Source: Manduca sexta (taxonomy: Eukaryota; Arthropoda; Insecta; Lepidoptera; Sphingidae). Taken from it: 64,000 nucleotides of DNA. The notes below the pieces were generated by a model, which made no database searches, had not been told where the DNA came from, and saw only the letters and a list, made by a program, of their open reading frames with translations. The stretch spans positions 8,308,001 to 8,372,000 of the forward strand of contig NC_051117.1 in NCBI RefSeq assembly GCF_014839805.1, given 5' to 3'. The position numbers and the translations under genes are program-made. Below are positions 1 through 11,806 of the stretch, in pieces. Each line of letters starts with the position of its first letter. Position 1 is the stretch's first letter.

Positions 1-225
1 CGATAAGTGAAGCTTTATTTTTGTTACAACTGTAATTGCAATTTCAACTATAATGTTATAAAATTAGAGTATGTTGTTATTCGTCACTAAAATTTCAACT
101 TGTTCCCTCAGTTTGCACCTGGCTTTGCTATGTAATACTTTGAAATTACACAAAATACAATACACATTTCATTTCATTCGTTTCCGGATCAGCCTGTGTA
201 TGTGCGATTTCAACAGACATAATTG

Positions 226-310
226 TGTCGATAGCCCAGAGGTAATAACTTCTCGTCATTCGACATACTATTGGACCTCACTTCACTTACCATCAGGTCC
301 ACTGGGGTCA
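226..310 (-). repeat. Family-C repeat fragment
   Basis: Reverse of the left end: cacttaccatcaggtccact preceded by an aattgtgtcgatagcccaga-like edge. Confidence 0.5.
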
Positions 311-1460
311 CTTTGCAATGTCAGTATAAAAAATAAGTAAGTAGGTATTTGTTTACATTATTGTCCCAGCACTGTTGATTGCACTTTAGACTGATAATTG
401 ATTTTGTCCATTTCTGAACGCACTGAGAACACAACTGTACATAAATCAACTTGTCTTACGCTAAGTACATAACAGGTATGGTAATTACGTTTTTTTTACA
501 CTTATCAATTTACTTTTTCTGTAATACAAGGATACGTTTACAAGCATATGTTTATGATTCTTGTAATTTACGGTAATTAGAAGGTATTGGTTTTTGTTGT
601 AAGGTCATAACACCGTGGTGGGTCTGTTATATGTTTGATACAGTGTCATGGGATGTAGTGTAAATTATAATGTAATGATTTAATTGAGTTTCGCTTAGTA
701 AGGGTCGAATGTATAGCGATGCAAGTTTAACCATTGTTTGAAGTCCAATACAAAATAAATACATTTATATTTTTTTAACATTCCCTGATAACTTTCAGTA
801 AATCTATTTTTCGCAAAACGTATCATCGCTCTCTTAATTCAATAATGACATATTCCAAAATTGATAATTTGGGGGAATCGTCAAGAAACTTATTTCTGTT
901 TGCGACTTTTATAATTTTCCTTTTTTTTCATGCTATAGGTTTCATTTTTGACATATATTTAACAAGTTCAATTTTATAGCAACTTAAAAAAAAGCTCTCT
1001 AACGGAAATGAGTTTTTTGACAAGTCCCACAAATTAACAATTTTGGAATAGGTCATTATTTTATTAAGAGTGCGTCATATCCCAGGGTCTCAATAGCCCA
1101 AACCCATATCCCTAACTCAAAAAAAGAAAGTCCTCACATCGAAAGCAGTGTGGAGCAACAACACAGTCGCGCCCACATTATTCAAATGATTATCGTTTGT
1201 ATGTGACACGCGTCGCGACGCACTGACATACAGACAGACGGGCGTTATCTGATGGACGCGTGGGTTGCGAAATATCTAATGTAAACAGTTGCGTTGGCGC
1301 GGCGGGCTGAGACGGGAAGGCGCGAGATCGATGCCGAGGGGAATGTTTTGTTATATTTATTTCATGCTTAGTTTCTGGACTGATAGGTTGAAGTGTATTG
1401 ATATATCGGAAAAATTCTAATAACTGTTATTGTTATTTACTATAAAATAATGTCTATAAT

Positions 1461-1553
1461 GCTGGCTGCGGGCCGCTTCCAGTAGGTCGATCTGGAAATC
1501 TTTGAGTGAGGCCCATGTTCAGCTGTTTACATCCTGCGGCTGATGATGATGAG
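1461..1553 (+). mobile_element. RTE-like LINE tail
   Basis: aggtcgatctggaaatcttt, gaggcccatgttcagc and a gctgatgatgatga tail: a decayed LINE 3' end with its trinucleotide run. Confidence 0.5.
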
Positions 1554-1562
1554 TGTTCATGA

Positions 1563-1735
1563 ATGAAAACATCGCGGGAAACCTTCATATCTAAGAATTC
1601 TCCATAAGAATTTCGAAGCTATGTGACGTCTACCAACTCGCACTAGGCCAACTGCCGCACCCTTCACAGCAGAAGAGGAGGCCCGTGCCCAGCAGTGGGA
1701 TAGTATAAAATACAAGCCTGGTATTATGATAATGC
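1563..1735 (+). mobile_element. Family-A SINE 3' part
   Basis: aaaacatcgcgggaaacctt to gcccgtgcccagcagtggga, diverged copy of the family-A body, joined directly to the LINE tail. Confidence 0.6.
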
Positions 1736-2059
1736 GTGTAAAATTATATTTTATATGACTTACGAAGATGAGAAAGTAACGGAACGATAGGTGTAATATA
1801 TTGCCTGTATACTCAAGATTTTTTGCGACCATACGATCCTGCATGCATCAGTCAATTAGCCGAGTCGTGAGCGGCCATCAGTCGTGACCTTCTAGTCAAG
1901 CTGGGATGGTAGAAAAAGTGGTGGTAAAAAGCATCTCGTCCTCCAAAGGTTTATACTTTGTCTACGTGGTAACTGGTAAACAATGGCTTATGCAGGAGTT
2001 CACACGGACGGTTTCGTTTCGGGGTTGTACTTTTGTGTATCTAGATTCTAGATCAGCGA

Positions 2060-2180
2060 TCATCATCATTTCAGCCGGGAATCGTCCACTGCTGGACATA
2101 GGGCTCCGCCATTGAGCGCCACAGGGACCGGTTCTGGGCCGCCCTCATCCATCGGACTCCGGCGACCGCCACCAGATCAG
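2060..2180 (+). repeat. LINE-tail-like repeat
   Basis: gatcatcatcatttcagccg, cgtccactgctggacatagg, ccattgagcgccacagg and catcggactccggcgaccgc form a block common in lepidopteran genomes (established knowledge). Its class is not clear to me. Confidence 0.5.
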
Positions 2181-3224
2181 CGATGGCGGACCTTTAATTG
2201 TTAAGGTGCCATAAATATAAAAAAAAAGTATGGCCTGTAACGTGCCATCCAGAGTCGGTTTTGTTTATCCGAGTTGCCCCTTTTAAGCGACTTTTTTATG
2301 ACCCAAATGTGTTTTTTTTAACGGGACTCGGCAAAATGGCATCACTGCACCTGATGTTGAGAGAAGTGAAGCCCAAAGTAAGATAAATATACAATGTTTG
2401 ACATAATACTCGCGTGCCCGAATTGTTTTGACACGTGCTATTGGTTCGCCATCACTGTTCAAGATCATCTGACGCACTATCTGTTGTGTATCAAAAATTT
2501 TGGTATTATATTAGCGAGTTATAGAAATATAAACAATAATAAATCTACTGATCGATTTCGAAAGTGCCTCGTGTGTAATGCGTGTGCGGTACGCCGCAAT
2601 GAGAACCCAGGTTCGAATACCAGATCTGAAAAAGTGGTATTGGTTTTACTGCTCGGTATCAGTTCGGAGTATGAAATTCGTGCTTGATTGGCGTTCGCTC
2701 GTCTTAATCTCATTATGGTTCTGAATACACATGGTGAAAAGTAGGTGTCCGGTTGCATCCCTACCTAGACCTTCGGGGACAAAGGCGTGATGAGTTTTTA
2801 TTACTGTAGTCGAGATCGTATATCAACTCTTACAGACTAGCCGCAGATAGATTAAATAGCTCGTACCGCGCCTGTTGTGAGCGTAAAGTTTGTCAACAAT
2901 TGTTTTGTAGTTCGCCAGTTCGAGTGTTGCCAGGTGTGGGGCTGAGGGAGCAACGTATTGTGTTATACCTCCCTCGTTAGGAAAGAGATTTTTACTATCT
3001 TGTATATTTGCTTTTTTTAAAAAGGATATAGTCAGTAGACGATATCCTGTGGCTGTTTATGATTTAAAATATTGGTAAACTTTTCTTGAGATTGTATTAA
3101 AGGAATTGAAATAGAAATTTCTTAAAAATATGGATGGCAAATTTTATTCAAATACATTAAAAATCAGCAAGTGTTCGTTTATAACATCTTTACAAACTTT
3201 TACATATTATATCAAATGGTTGCC

Positions 3225-3355
3225 CACGTAAATATGTATAGTACTCAGGAGTAATTTAGCTTTCTATTAGCGAGAAAAAAATCAAATCCGTTTATTAGTT
3301 CCTGAGATTAGCGCGTTCAAACACACAAACTCTTCAGCTATACATAATAGTATAG
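3225..3355 (-). mobile_element. Helitron fragment
   Basis: gttcctgagattagcgcgtt, aaactcttcagc and tagtataga at the end: reverse of the Helitron 5' region. Confidence 0.6.
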
Positions 3356-3411
3356 AATTAATATTACACGATTTAAATTTGTTACATTTAATTCCCCGTG
3401 AAATCTACACG

Positions 3412-3511
3412 ATGGCAACCCCAGCCGCCGCCGCGTGTTTCGCGTTTTGGCAACGTTTTCAATGTCGGCCGGTCGGCCGCCGTGCGCCGCGCGCCGTGAC
3501 GCGACCGTTGC
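3412..3511 (+). other. Possible first coding exon (unproven)
   Basis: GC-rich open stretch starting ATG at 3412 (MATPAAAACFAFWQRFQCRP...). A GTAACG donor at 3512 leaves phase 1, which fits the phase needed by MAST exon 1 at 21335. No homology recognised, and a chance phase match is one in three. Confidence 0.15.
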
Positions 3512-3615
3512 GTAACGTGCAACATGTTTTGATTGCTGGTTCGATTTCTGTTCGTGTTATTGTTTACTCTGGCTTTTGGCCTGAATGCTGTGATTAATTA
3601 CTGTATTGGTATTAT

Positions 3616-3905
3616 TGACTCGGTGGTGTTGTGTGCGCGCGGTACGACCACCGCTCTGACTTGGTTCGAGTCCTGGATCGGGTTAAGTTGTATTTAGTTT
3701 TTTTGCTTTGTATCTGCTTGCGCGGTACGGCAGTGCCAGGTCCTGGGTTCGATTCCCGGGGTCGCGCTGTTATATTTGAGTTTTTCTGCTTGTTATCAGT
3801 CCGGAGTCTGGAATTTGTCCTCGATATGGCGATAGGCTCGCCCCTATTACATTGGACGGAACACACATAGCGAAAATGGCCGCCCTAAATGAGGGCGTGA
3901 TGTAT
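3616..3905 (+). mobile_element. Family-B SINE with doubled tRNA-like head
   Basis: Two heads in tandem: B boxes at about 3663 (ggttcgagtcc) and 3748 (ggttcgattcc), followed by one body (ccggagtctggaatttgtcc, ggcgataggctcgcc). Confidence 0.65.
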
Positions 3906-4884
3906 GACGTATTTGCGGTATTATTAATGTCAAATATTTTTGGTTTGTTTATGACACAGCGATGTTGTTTATGAAATAGAAAGTATCGTACCTTACTGTC
4001 ATTGATTCTGAGAAAAGCAAGCGTTTCGTCGAAACAAAGTTAATCAAAATGTCTCACAATTTCTTCGCAGAATTATTCTGTACTTGACAAGTATGGTTCT
4101 ACGCACAGATGACGTCAGTAAATTTATATGACTAGCTAAATTGAATTAAAATCAGAACAGGGAGAAGATATCGTAGCATGCTTGTAGTCGTGACATGACC
4201 CTAGAAGTCGTTGAATCTCACTGTGATTTGTTTTGTCTAAAGTATTAATCGGCCGGGTTGTTATCGTATAAAACTAAAGCGCATTTTTCGTAGGTCAATG
4301 AGATTTACTTACGTAGCATCACGCTCTATTCCATTTTCAAGGATAGGCAGAGTTGTAACACTCACATTTCGCTAGCTATGTTACCTTACAAATTTACAGT
4401 AGAAGAGTGGACATTTGGCTGGCTATGCTATAGGAAGCGAGCGTTGCCATTTACTGCGCTCAATTCCAGATTCTGGTCTAATAGAAAGAAAAAGAAAAGA
4501 AAGAAAGAAAAACGATTTATTAATACTGAACATCGACTTCCCTTCATAAAAACATTTTCCATTGAAGTCCTTTTTATCCGAGTACGTTACTCTATGATGC
4601 TCGACGGTAAGTGCACGCAATTGCAGCCAAGTAAAATGTTGACAAGGGAGCGACATCGCTGGCTCACTAGTCTATTTTATTTTTTAGCACAAATTAATTA
4701 TGTTATCACATAATTTTATGTCTTTTCAGTAAAAATAAGATGGGAAACATGAGTTATTAGAATTTTACATTTATTTTTTTCAACTTAAGTAGAAATTAAC
4801 ATATTCTAATAGTGAGCCAGTGATGTCTCTCGAAAGTTAGCGTTCTACTGTATAACATTTCCTGTTACTTCATACAAAAACTTG

Positions 4885-5105
4885 TTTATTTCTAGTCTTT
4901 CTGATATACACTAAGTGTTACTACGCAGTCCTCGCACGCGACCTTATCCAGCAAAATCCTGTTGTGTACATACTTTCGGGGATAAAAAGTAGCCTATATG
5001 TTAGTCAGGGACATTGTCTATTTGTATACTAAATTTCATCCAAATCCGTTCAGCGGTTCCTGAGTTTACTTCTAACAAACATCTTCACAATATTAGATAA
5101 GATTA
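4885..5105 (-). mobile_element. Helitron-like fragment
   Basis: ggggataaaaagtagcctat and aatccgttcagcggttcctg are internal Helitron blocks, read in reverse. Confidence 0.5.
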
Positions 5106-5897
5106 TGTGTAATGTGTAAATATTTTTTCGTTTAGTTTTATTATAGTATTTGTAAGCAATGAAAACGTCTGCGTATTTGCCAACTGGCGCGATTTATGTA
5201 ACCTAATGGATTCACGGATACATTCGACACGATGATGCCTATAGGAATTCTCTGTGATCAACAACATTCTTTATATTCTCTAGAAGTCCTAGGAATTGGA
5301 GGAATTGGAGACGACTGTTCGTAAAATTACGTAAAAGGCCATTATTTGTTTTTGTTAAACTACGAATAAATCCATGACTGAAATGAGAACAATAGAATCA
5401 TGGTTGTGTTGTCTGCTTTCTGGAAGAATAAGGACTAGGGAAACGTTGTTTAAATCCCCAAAATGGTAGTTTCTCACTGTTCTTTTGTTATTCAACAATA
5501 GTTATCATGCAATTAATAAAACTCGATGTTGTGACTTGAGAAGTCACATTTCGTAAACAATTATTATTTTAGTTACTTTGCCCATCTTCATTTTATCGTT
5601 ACTTTTTGTGATGTTAATATTAACTTCTATTAAAACCTTTCTCACTCGGCTAACTTTGTAAATAACCATTGCATCTGATTATTAAGGTCGCTGAGCAATT
5701 TTCTAGACCAAAGAAATTTCTCTAGCTAACGCGCAAGCGCGAACTGAACAGTTATAAGTAGATGTATAAATAATGGAATGGTAAAAGTCAGCAAGTCTGG
5801 GCCGATGAGACTAATATTTTATGAGACTATACGTCTTGCGAAACTCGTGCTAGGGAGAGATTTATACGCTTTGTATTATACTCCAGGCAGTAGCGTG

Positions 5898-6075
5898 AAT
5901 TCGCTGTTGTATTCCGCTTTGAAGGACATTGTAGCCAGAGTAACTGGGCATTACGAGACTTAACATCTTATCAGAAGACTGCTTCAGTGATGTAATTGTA
6001 CACGGTACGAGTGCTACTACCGTGCTTGAGGTCCTGGATTCGAATCCCGGGCCGGGCCGATGACAATTGTGACAA
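5898..6075 (+). repeat. Repeat D fragment followed by family-B SINE head
   Basis: ttgaaggacattgtagccag to gcattacgagacttaac (family D), then cacggtacgagtgctactac and a B-box ggattcgaatcccgg at about 6040. Confidence 0.55.
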
Positions 6076-6262
6076 TAGGAACAATGAACAATTGGATAGA
6101 AACAGAAATTATATGACGTAGGTAGTTGGAAAATAGTATAAAACTGTATTGAAAGGTTAATAAAGTGACTTTTTGAATGTTATGTTAGAATTTTATGTCA
6201 TAATTTTTCATTGAAATTATGACCTAAATTACAATAATAAAAATCTACTCTGCGTTTTATAC

Positions 6263-6661
6263 AGGGTCATTTTGACATTGCGTTACTTAATAAAAGCACA
6301 TACTCGTCTTCACCTTTGCTGACAAAATTGTGCCAAAATCATCCATTAATAACCAATATTTTCACAAAAAAATCTGGTTTTGTTTTCGGATTTTTTCTAG
6401 TTTAATGCGAATATGGCGTGTGTGTGAGTGTATTTCTGACTGAAAGTATGATTCTGCCGCTATGACGAATTCTATTAGAGTAGAAGTAGTGGCATTAGGG
6501 CGAGTAAAATTAAAATAATTTTTTATTAATATTATTTATTTTGTTCGAAACTTACACTTTTTTTATTTTACATCTACGGCTCAAGTAACTTATTGTAAAG
6601 TGTTATTGTCACGTGGATAAGTATGTGGTTTTATTTAGTAATGCAATATCAAAATGACTCT
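6263..6661. mobile_element. MITE I, 399 bp, with TA flanks
   Basis: CAGGGTCATTTTGACATTGC at the left and its near reverse complement at the right (gcaatatcaaaatgactctg), each flanked by TA: mariner-like target duplication. No transposase. Related pieces at 17505 and 36461. Confidence 0.75.
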
Positions 6662-7232
6662 GTATATGCAGTTATTAGCGGCTTTGCCTCATGATTATTC
6701 CAAACATTATTAATTCCGTTTGAATTTCGCCATGTCTAAAGGAATTTGAACCTAGTCTCAACCCGTTTAGTCTTTCCTTGCTCCATCTATTAAACTGAAA
6801 TCGTAAACAACATGAATTATTTAGTTTGGAAGCTGACACGTTTTGTTGAATGGATCTTCACTGCGAGCCATAAACACTGTGAGAAAGTTGTTATACCGAT
6901 CTATTGTGTTTAATAATATATTATAGTCTTTGTTTGAAGCAAAGCGTGGGATTCATACTGAATGAGTTTATGTTTGACCGAGTAAAAGAATTTCCGGATT
7001 AAATGTACCGCAAGAACTGTGTGCATATTTTCAAAATAAATACTGACCTGCATGATCCACTTGGTTTATCTATGTTTAAAATTTCAATTAATTCTATTCA
7101 GTAGGTTATGTGTCTCTAAGAACCATCCAAATATTCAATTTATGCTAGTAGTACTTAGATAAGCCGGGCTATTAATGACTATGTATGCAAAATTCAATTT
7201 TTTTTTTGTATGTGCTCGTCAGTGCGACCTCA

Positions 7233-7325
7233 TTGCAATTACTGTACATGGAGTAGGGTCTAGAGTGTCGACTCACGAAGAGATGATTACCTCTCGCCAG
7301 TCGACACAATTATGTCGGCCTGTTT
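7233..7325 (+). repeat. Family-C repeat fragment
   Basis: tggagtagggtctagagtgt, gagatgattacctctcgcca and acaattatgtcggcctgtt. Confidence 0.55.
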
Positions 7326-8829
7326 ATCCCTCTGCCGCATTAAAATGCCGCATTACTGACCCCGAATCCTCATTTAATACATAATCTTATATCACACCTT
7401 TCGAGTCTATTTTAAAAATTATGTTTCACTATATCTATATCGAGGAACACAGAAATAAACCGAGTATCCGCGTAAACATCGCAAGTGCAACCTACGCCAG
7501 TCTCCCCGGCAATATGCGATCCAGTGACGGCTTTACATACCCAGGCGCCGGGGGAATATTTTTGACGGCATTTTTTTTAATCACATTTGAGAAATATTTG
7601 TTGCTAAAGTAGTATATTGTATCAAGTGTGAAGAAGTTGCAAGATATCTGCGATAACTAGTTGACCGTGTCAATAAAGCTGTTATGATGAGAGAATAACA
7701 AAAGAGAAATCTACAGGAATATCAGTTAGTTATTGTTTTTAAATTTATTTATTTATTTTCTCACACAGTTCTTTCCAGAAATTTTCCATAGCAACAATGT
7801 GGGGTAACTATCATTAATATAAAAATAAAAAAAAATTATAGAACAAAAAAACAATATTAAACATTATTAAAACGTAGATTAAAATAAAACATAAAATTAA
7901 TAAGTGCTTATTATTAGGTGTAAATAACTAAATCTTTTATCATCAAAATCTATATATAATGGCATAGACCATTTCCTGTCGAAGATTGATTGATATACAA
8001 GTCAAAATGCATCAAGCTACTGCCCCCCTCTAGGGCCTAAAGACCCAAGCAGCTTTCCCTGAGCCGGCCCTGTCGCGATCTTCACAATGCCGACATTGCG
8101 AACGTGGGCCGACACGCTCGGCGCGCGTCCAAAATATTTTGTTATTTTTCGCGATTTCCACGCGTGAGTCGCGACGCTTTCCCACCTGTTGGTACTGGGA
8201 TATTGAAAGGGATACTGCGGATTGATTTATCCGTTAGTTGACGGGACGTGTGGATGGGTTAATATATTAGGTTTTTTCGTAATTCACGTGCGGATTTTCA
8301 AGCAGTTTTGTAAAAGAAATTCTAGTAAACCTAGTGATGTAATAATAAGTACATACGATGTTGGATATTTTGTTGAATCGAAAAAGTTTTTATTAGTTTT
8401 ATTAGTTCTTAAATATGTTTGTTAGTAAGTATAGTGAATTAAAAATTGAGAAGCATGAGAGGATTGGTGGGAAATAATGCAAATATAATTCCATAAAGAA
8501 GTCGTGGGTACAACTAACCTCTGTATTTTTATGCTTTCACTTCAAAGTAATATTTCATATACGATCAATATAAATAACAATCATCTGGCATCAAAAGCAT
8601 TAAAGACGTAACGCGTTACATATGAAAATTGCCTTGAATTTGTATGGAAATATGCAATTTTGTAATCGCGTGGGTCGTGGAAAATGTATCATAATATATA
8701 TCAACTCGAGAATTCGTATAAAATGGAATGCTTGTATAAGTACGTAGAGATTTCTGCTAGATGACGTTTAAGGGTGTTGGCTAAGAAATGAACTTCTGGT
8801 AAATGGAAAAATGACTACCTCCGTAGCGT

Positions 8830-8990
8830 TAATGCATACACGATACGAGTGCGACTATCACGCTGAGGTCTAGGGTTTGAATCCTGGATCGAGCCCAAAG
8901 AGATCGTGCGGTAGAAGGCGTGCGACTACTGCGCTGAGTTCCAGAGTCTGAATGCTGGAACGGGCCAAAAGAGGTCGTGCCATTGAAGGC
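8830..8990 (+). mobile_element. Decayed tandem tRNA-like SINE heads
   Basis: Two similar units: acgatacgagtgcgactatc with gggtttgaatcctgg, then gcgtgcgactactgcgctga with agtctgaatgctgg. Confidence 0.5.
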
Positions 8991-9044
8991 CAAATTCGTG
9001 CAATTGAAGTATCATATTTTTATGCTTTTGTATATGCAAAATTT

Positions 9045-9229
9045 TTACTAATATTATAAAGCTGAAGAGTGTTTGAACGCGCTAATCTCAGGATTTACTT
9101 GACAGATTATGAAAACTTTTTCTCTAATAGGACACTACATTGCTCCCGTGTGCTATAGGTCTTTGTCAAAGGAAAATATTTATCCCGGAGAAACTTTTAT
9201 TGGTGGACGAAGCTGCAAGCAAAAGCTAG
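9045..9229 (+). mobile_element. Small Helitron
   Basis: actaatattataaagctgaa near the start, aagctgcaagcaaaagCTAG at the end followed by T. The 5' terminus is approximate. Confidence 0.7.
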
Positions 9230-9335
9230 TATTAAACATCTCTCTCTCTTCAGTTGGACCTCTCTTTACTGAGGATCGTGATCCCGTCCAAGCTCCAAGG
9301 TATTAAACATACGATCCGCTTAATGTAGGTCACAT

Positions 9336-9400
9336 ATTTCATACAATATATGAATATTCTCTAAAATTACTTTAGAGAATATTCATATATTGTATGAAAT
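9336..9400. repeat. Perfect palindrome, 30-bp arms, 5-bp spacer
   Basis: Left arm 9336-9365 (atttcatacaatatatgaat...) and right arm 9371-9400 (...atattgtatgaaat) are exact reverse complements around attac. Confidence 0.95.
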
Positions 9401-10116
9401 TGTTGAAGGCTCCACAAGGGTCTGACTTGATTAATTATAACGGGGCCCAACTTGAACTAGGGGACATGTTTCGGCAACTGTTGATGCTCTAAGCGTTATT
9501 TGATTACTGGGTCATGCACAATACACTGGAACAAGGTTAGGTTAGCACATAGGTCACTTTGTAGATAAAACTATTTTCAATGTCGGAACCGATTTTATTG
9601 CAGTTTGTGATAGAATATTTTTAATAATCTCCAGATATTTTCGCTGTACAATCTTATAAGTTACAATATGCTAAGCTTTTGTAAAAAAAACTAAATTTTT
9701 ATTTTTTTTTGCTGCACACAAAATATTATAAAATGTATAAAATAACTTATATCTATGTTCGATTTAGTAAAAACGTGGAACTCTTAATTCAAAAACTGTC
9801 TTTTCCCTGGTAGGTAGGTTCTAAAATCTTGTGTAATTAACGTAGACTTCGGTGTGTATAAATATTTTTTTAACACTTGATTAGTCAAAAATAGTTTAAT
9901 GATTTTTTATGTTTGCCCTAATGTTTCACATTGAAAATGAGATCCATAAATCTATTTTTGAAATAAAACTTTCGCACCGAGTCCGTCCCGTGACAATGAA
10001 GGGTTGCAAAGTCTTTGAAACGTCGGGAGAAAATTATAATAAAAAAGAAACAGCGATGAAATTCGAAAAGTAGTTTTATTCGGACATAAATAGCTTTATT
10101 TATACAAGCACGGGAA

Positions 10117-10324
10117 GTGAGTAGGGCCGAATAGAATGTCGACTAACGGTGATAACCCCTCGACAGTCGACACAATTATGCCGGCCTGTTGGAACCGGAT
10201 ATACATAAGCATATCCCGGAACGCGACACTCTTACGTGGGCCACTATGTCGGATTTTACCACGTTGTTTACGATAGTCGTTATCCAGGCGGATATAAAAT
10301 ATATCCTACCACCAGCTTTATAGA
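10117..10324 (+). repeat. Interspersed repeat C
   Basis: aatagaatgtcgactaacgg, cacaattatgccggcctgtt, ggatataaaatatatcctac: near-complete copy without the left ctgatggtaag edge. Confidence 0.7.
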
Positions 10325-10599
10325 TCTCATCTTCAATGTGCGCCACGGTTGAATTTAATTTGATTCTTTTACCCTCTTGTTCCTTCGCTTGCGTGCGGTC
10401 ATGCGGTCCACATCGCAACATCCCCGTTGTGTGTGGACCGCATGTTTCTACTAATTATCAACTTGAACAAGGAATACAAGCTCTCTACACGAGGTTTCTA
10501 ATGATTATTATTAATGGGAAAAGTTAGAACTTGGCTTTATTTAGTATCCAGACGGCTATAAGATTTTCTAACTATTCATGTCTTTATTACATGCATTTA

Positions 10600-10765
10600 C
10601 TAGTTTTTGCTTGCAGCTTCGTTCGCGTGAAGAAGATTATAGCACTTAGGAATAATGTACATTCCTATTAGTGAAAAAATCTGAATCTCTTTAGTAGTTA
10701 CTGAGATTAGGTCAAATAAACAAACTAAAAATCTCTTCAGCTTTATAAATACTAAAGTGACAAAT
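10600..10765 (-). mobile_element. Small Helitron, minus
   Basis: CTAG at 10600-10603 preceded by A, ttttgcttgcagcttcgttc hairpin region, and aatctcttcagctttataaa at the 5' side. Confidence 0.65.
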
Positions 10766-10784
10766 ATTATAAAACCAGGCGGTG

Positions 10785-11020
10785 TTCCTGGCTTTGCTTG
10801 CTTTGGCTTTGCTACTGCTATGTTCTGGTTTGAAGGACATTGTAGCCAATGTAACTGTTGGACATAATAAGACATCATGTCTCAGGATGGCGAGCGCAGT
10901 GGAATACCTAACAAATCTTTGTAATTCAAGGTGGTGGATATTGTTTCTACTGTTAATCGGTTGTATCGCTTACCATCAGGCGAACGACAAGCTCGTCATA
11001 TCATTCAGCAATAACACAAC
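10785..11020 (+). repeat. Interspersed repeat D
   Basis: ggtttgaaggacattgtagc, caggatggcgagcgcagtgg and cgcttaccatcaggcgaacg, as at 48795. Confidence 0.7.
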
Positions 11021-11349
11021 AACTATATGTTGAGAGACACATGTGCAAATTATAATTCCTAACCAAGAGGGACTTTCACAAGCGGCGCTGCTAGCAAAAA
11101 CTAGTCTAAACCTACACAGCATATAAGAAATCATAAAGTAGCCGTTAACAGGCGTGACACGATACCAATTTGTCCATAGAGTTAGCTTAATAAGGATGTT
11201 TATGGTTATGGGCCGTATATGACGTACGTGGCCATACTACATTCATATGTATTAAAACTAACATGGCTATCGTGCGCATGCATGTCTGTATATGTGTATA
11301 ATTTTGGATATGTATGTATTCCGTGTAATAAAGCAAGGAATGTATGTCT

Positions 11350-11540
11350 ACCTATATACTAATATTATAATGAGGAAAAGTTTGTTTGTTGGTTTGTAAG
11401 GGCTTATCTTTGTAACTACTGAAGCGATTTTGAAAATTCCTTCACTAATAAGAAGTTATATATTACTCCCGATTTTATTAATCAAGTTTTTATGCTAGAG
11501 AACTTTTTCACACGGCCGGAGATGCAGGCAAAATCGAGTG
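11350..11540 (+). mobile_element. Helitron 5' fragment
   Basis: atactaatattataatgagg, aaagtttgtttgttggtttg then ctactgaagcgattttgaaa; no 3' terminus found. Confidence 0.55.
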
Positions 11541-11806
11541 TTATGTATACCAATCAAACATGCCAAATACTTGTCTAAAACCTAAATAGTTTAATAATTC
11601 ATTTTGCGATAAAAAAACAAATGCGAATAGAATGGAAGTTAAAATATACACTGTATTATGTAAATATATCTTATAAGTCACAGATAATGTAGAAGAAAGA
11701 TTGTAATAACCTCTCATTCCACTGACTAATTCGATCTAAACAACATACTAAAAGTAATCTAATAAAAACCCGTGTGAAATGTTAGTGTTCAAAAATGTCT
11801 CGTGCG

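Noticed and set aside
1140..1340. CpG-rich stretch as promoter
   Set aside because: Only composition supports it; no core promoter element or downstream exon could be tied to it.
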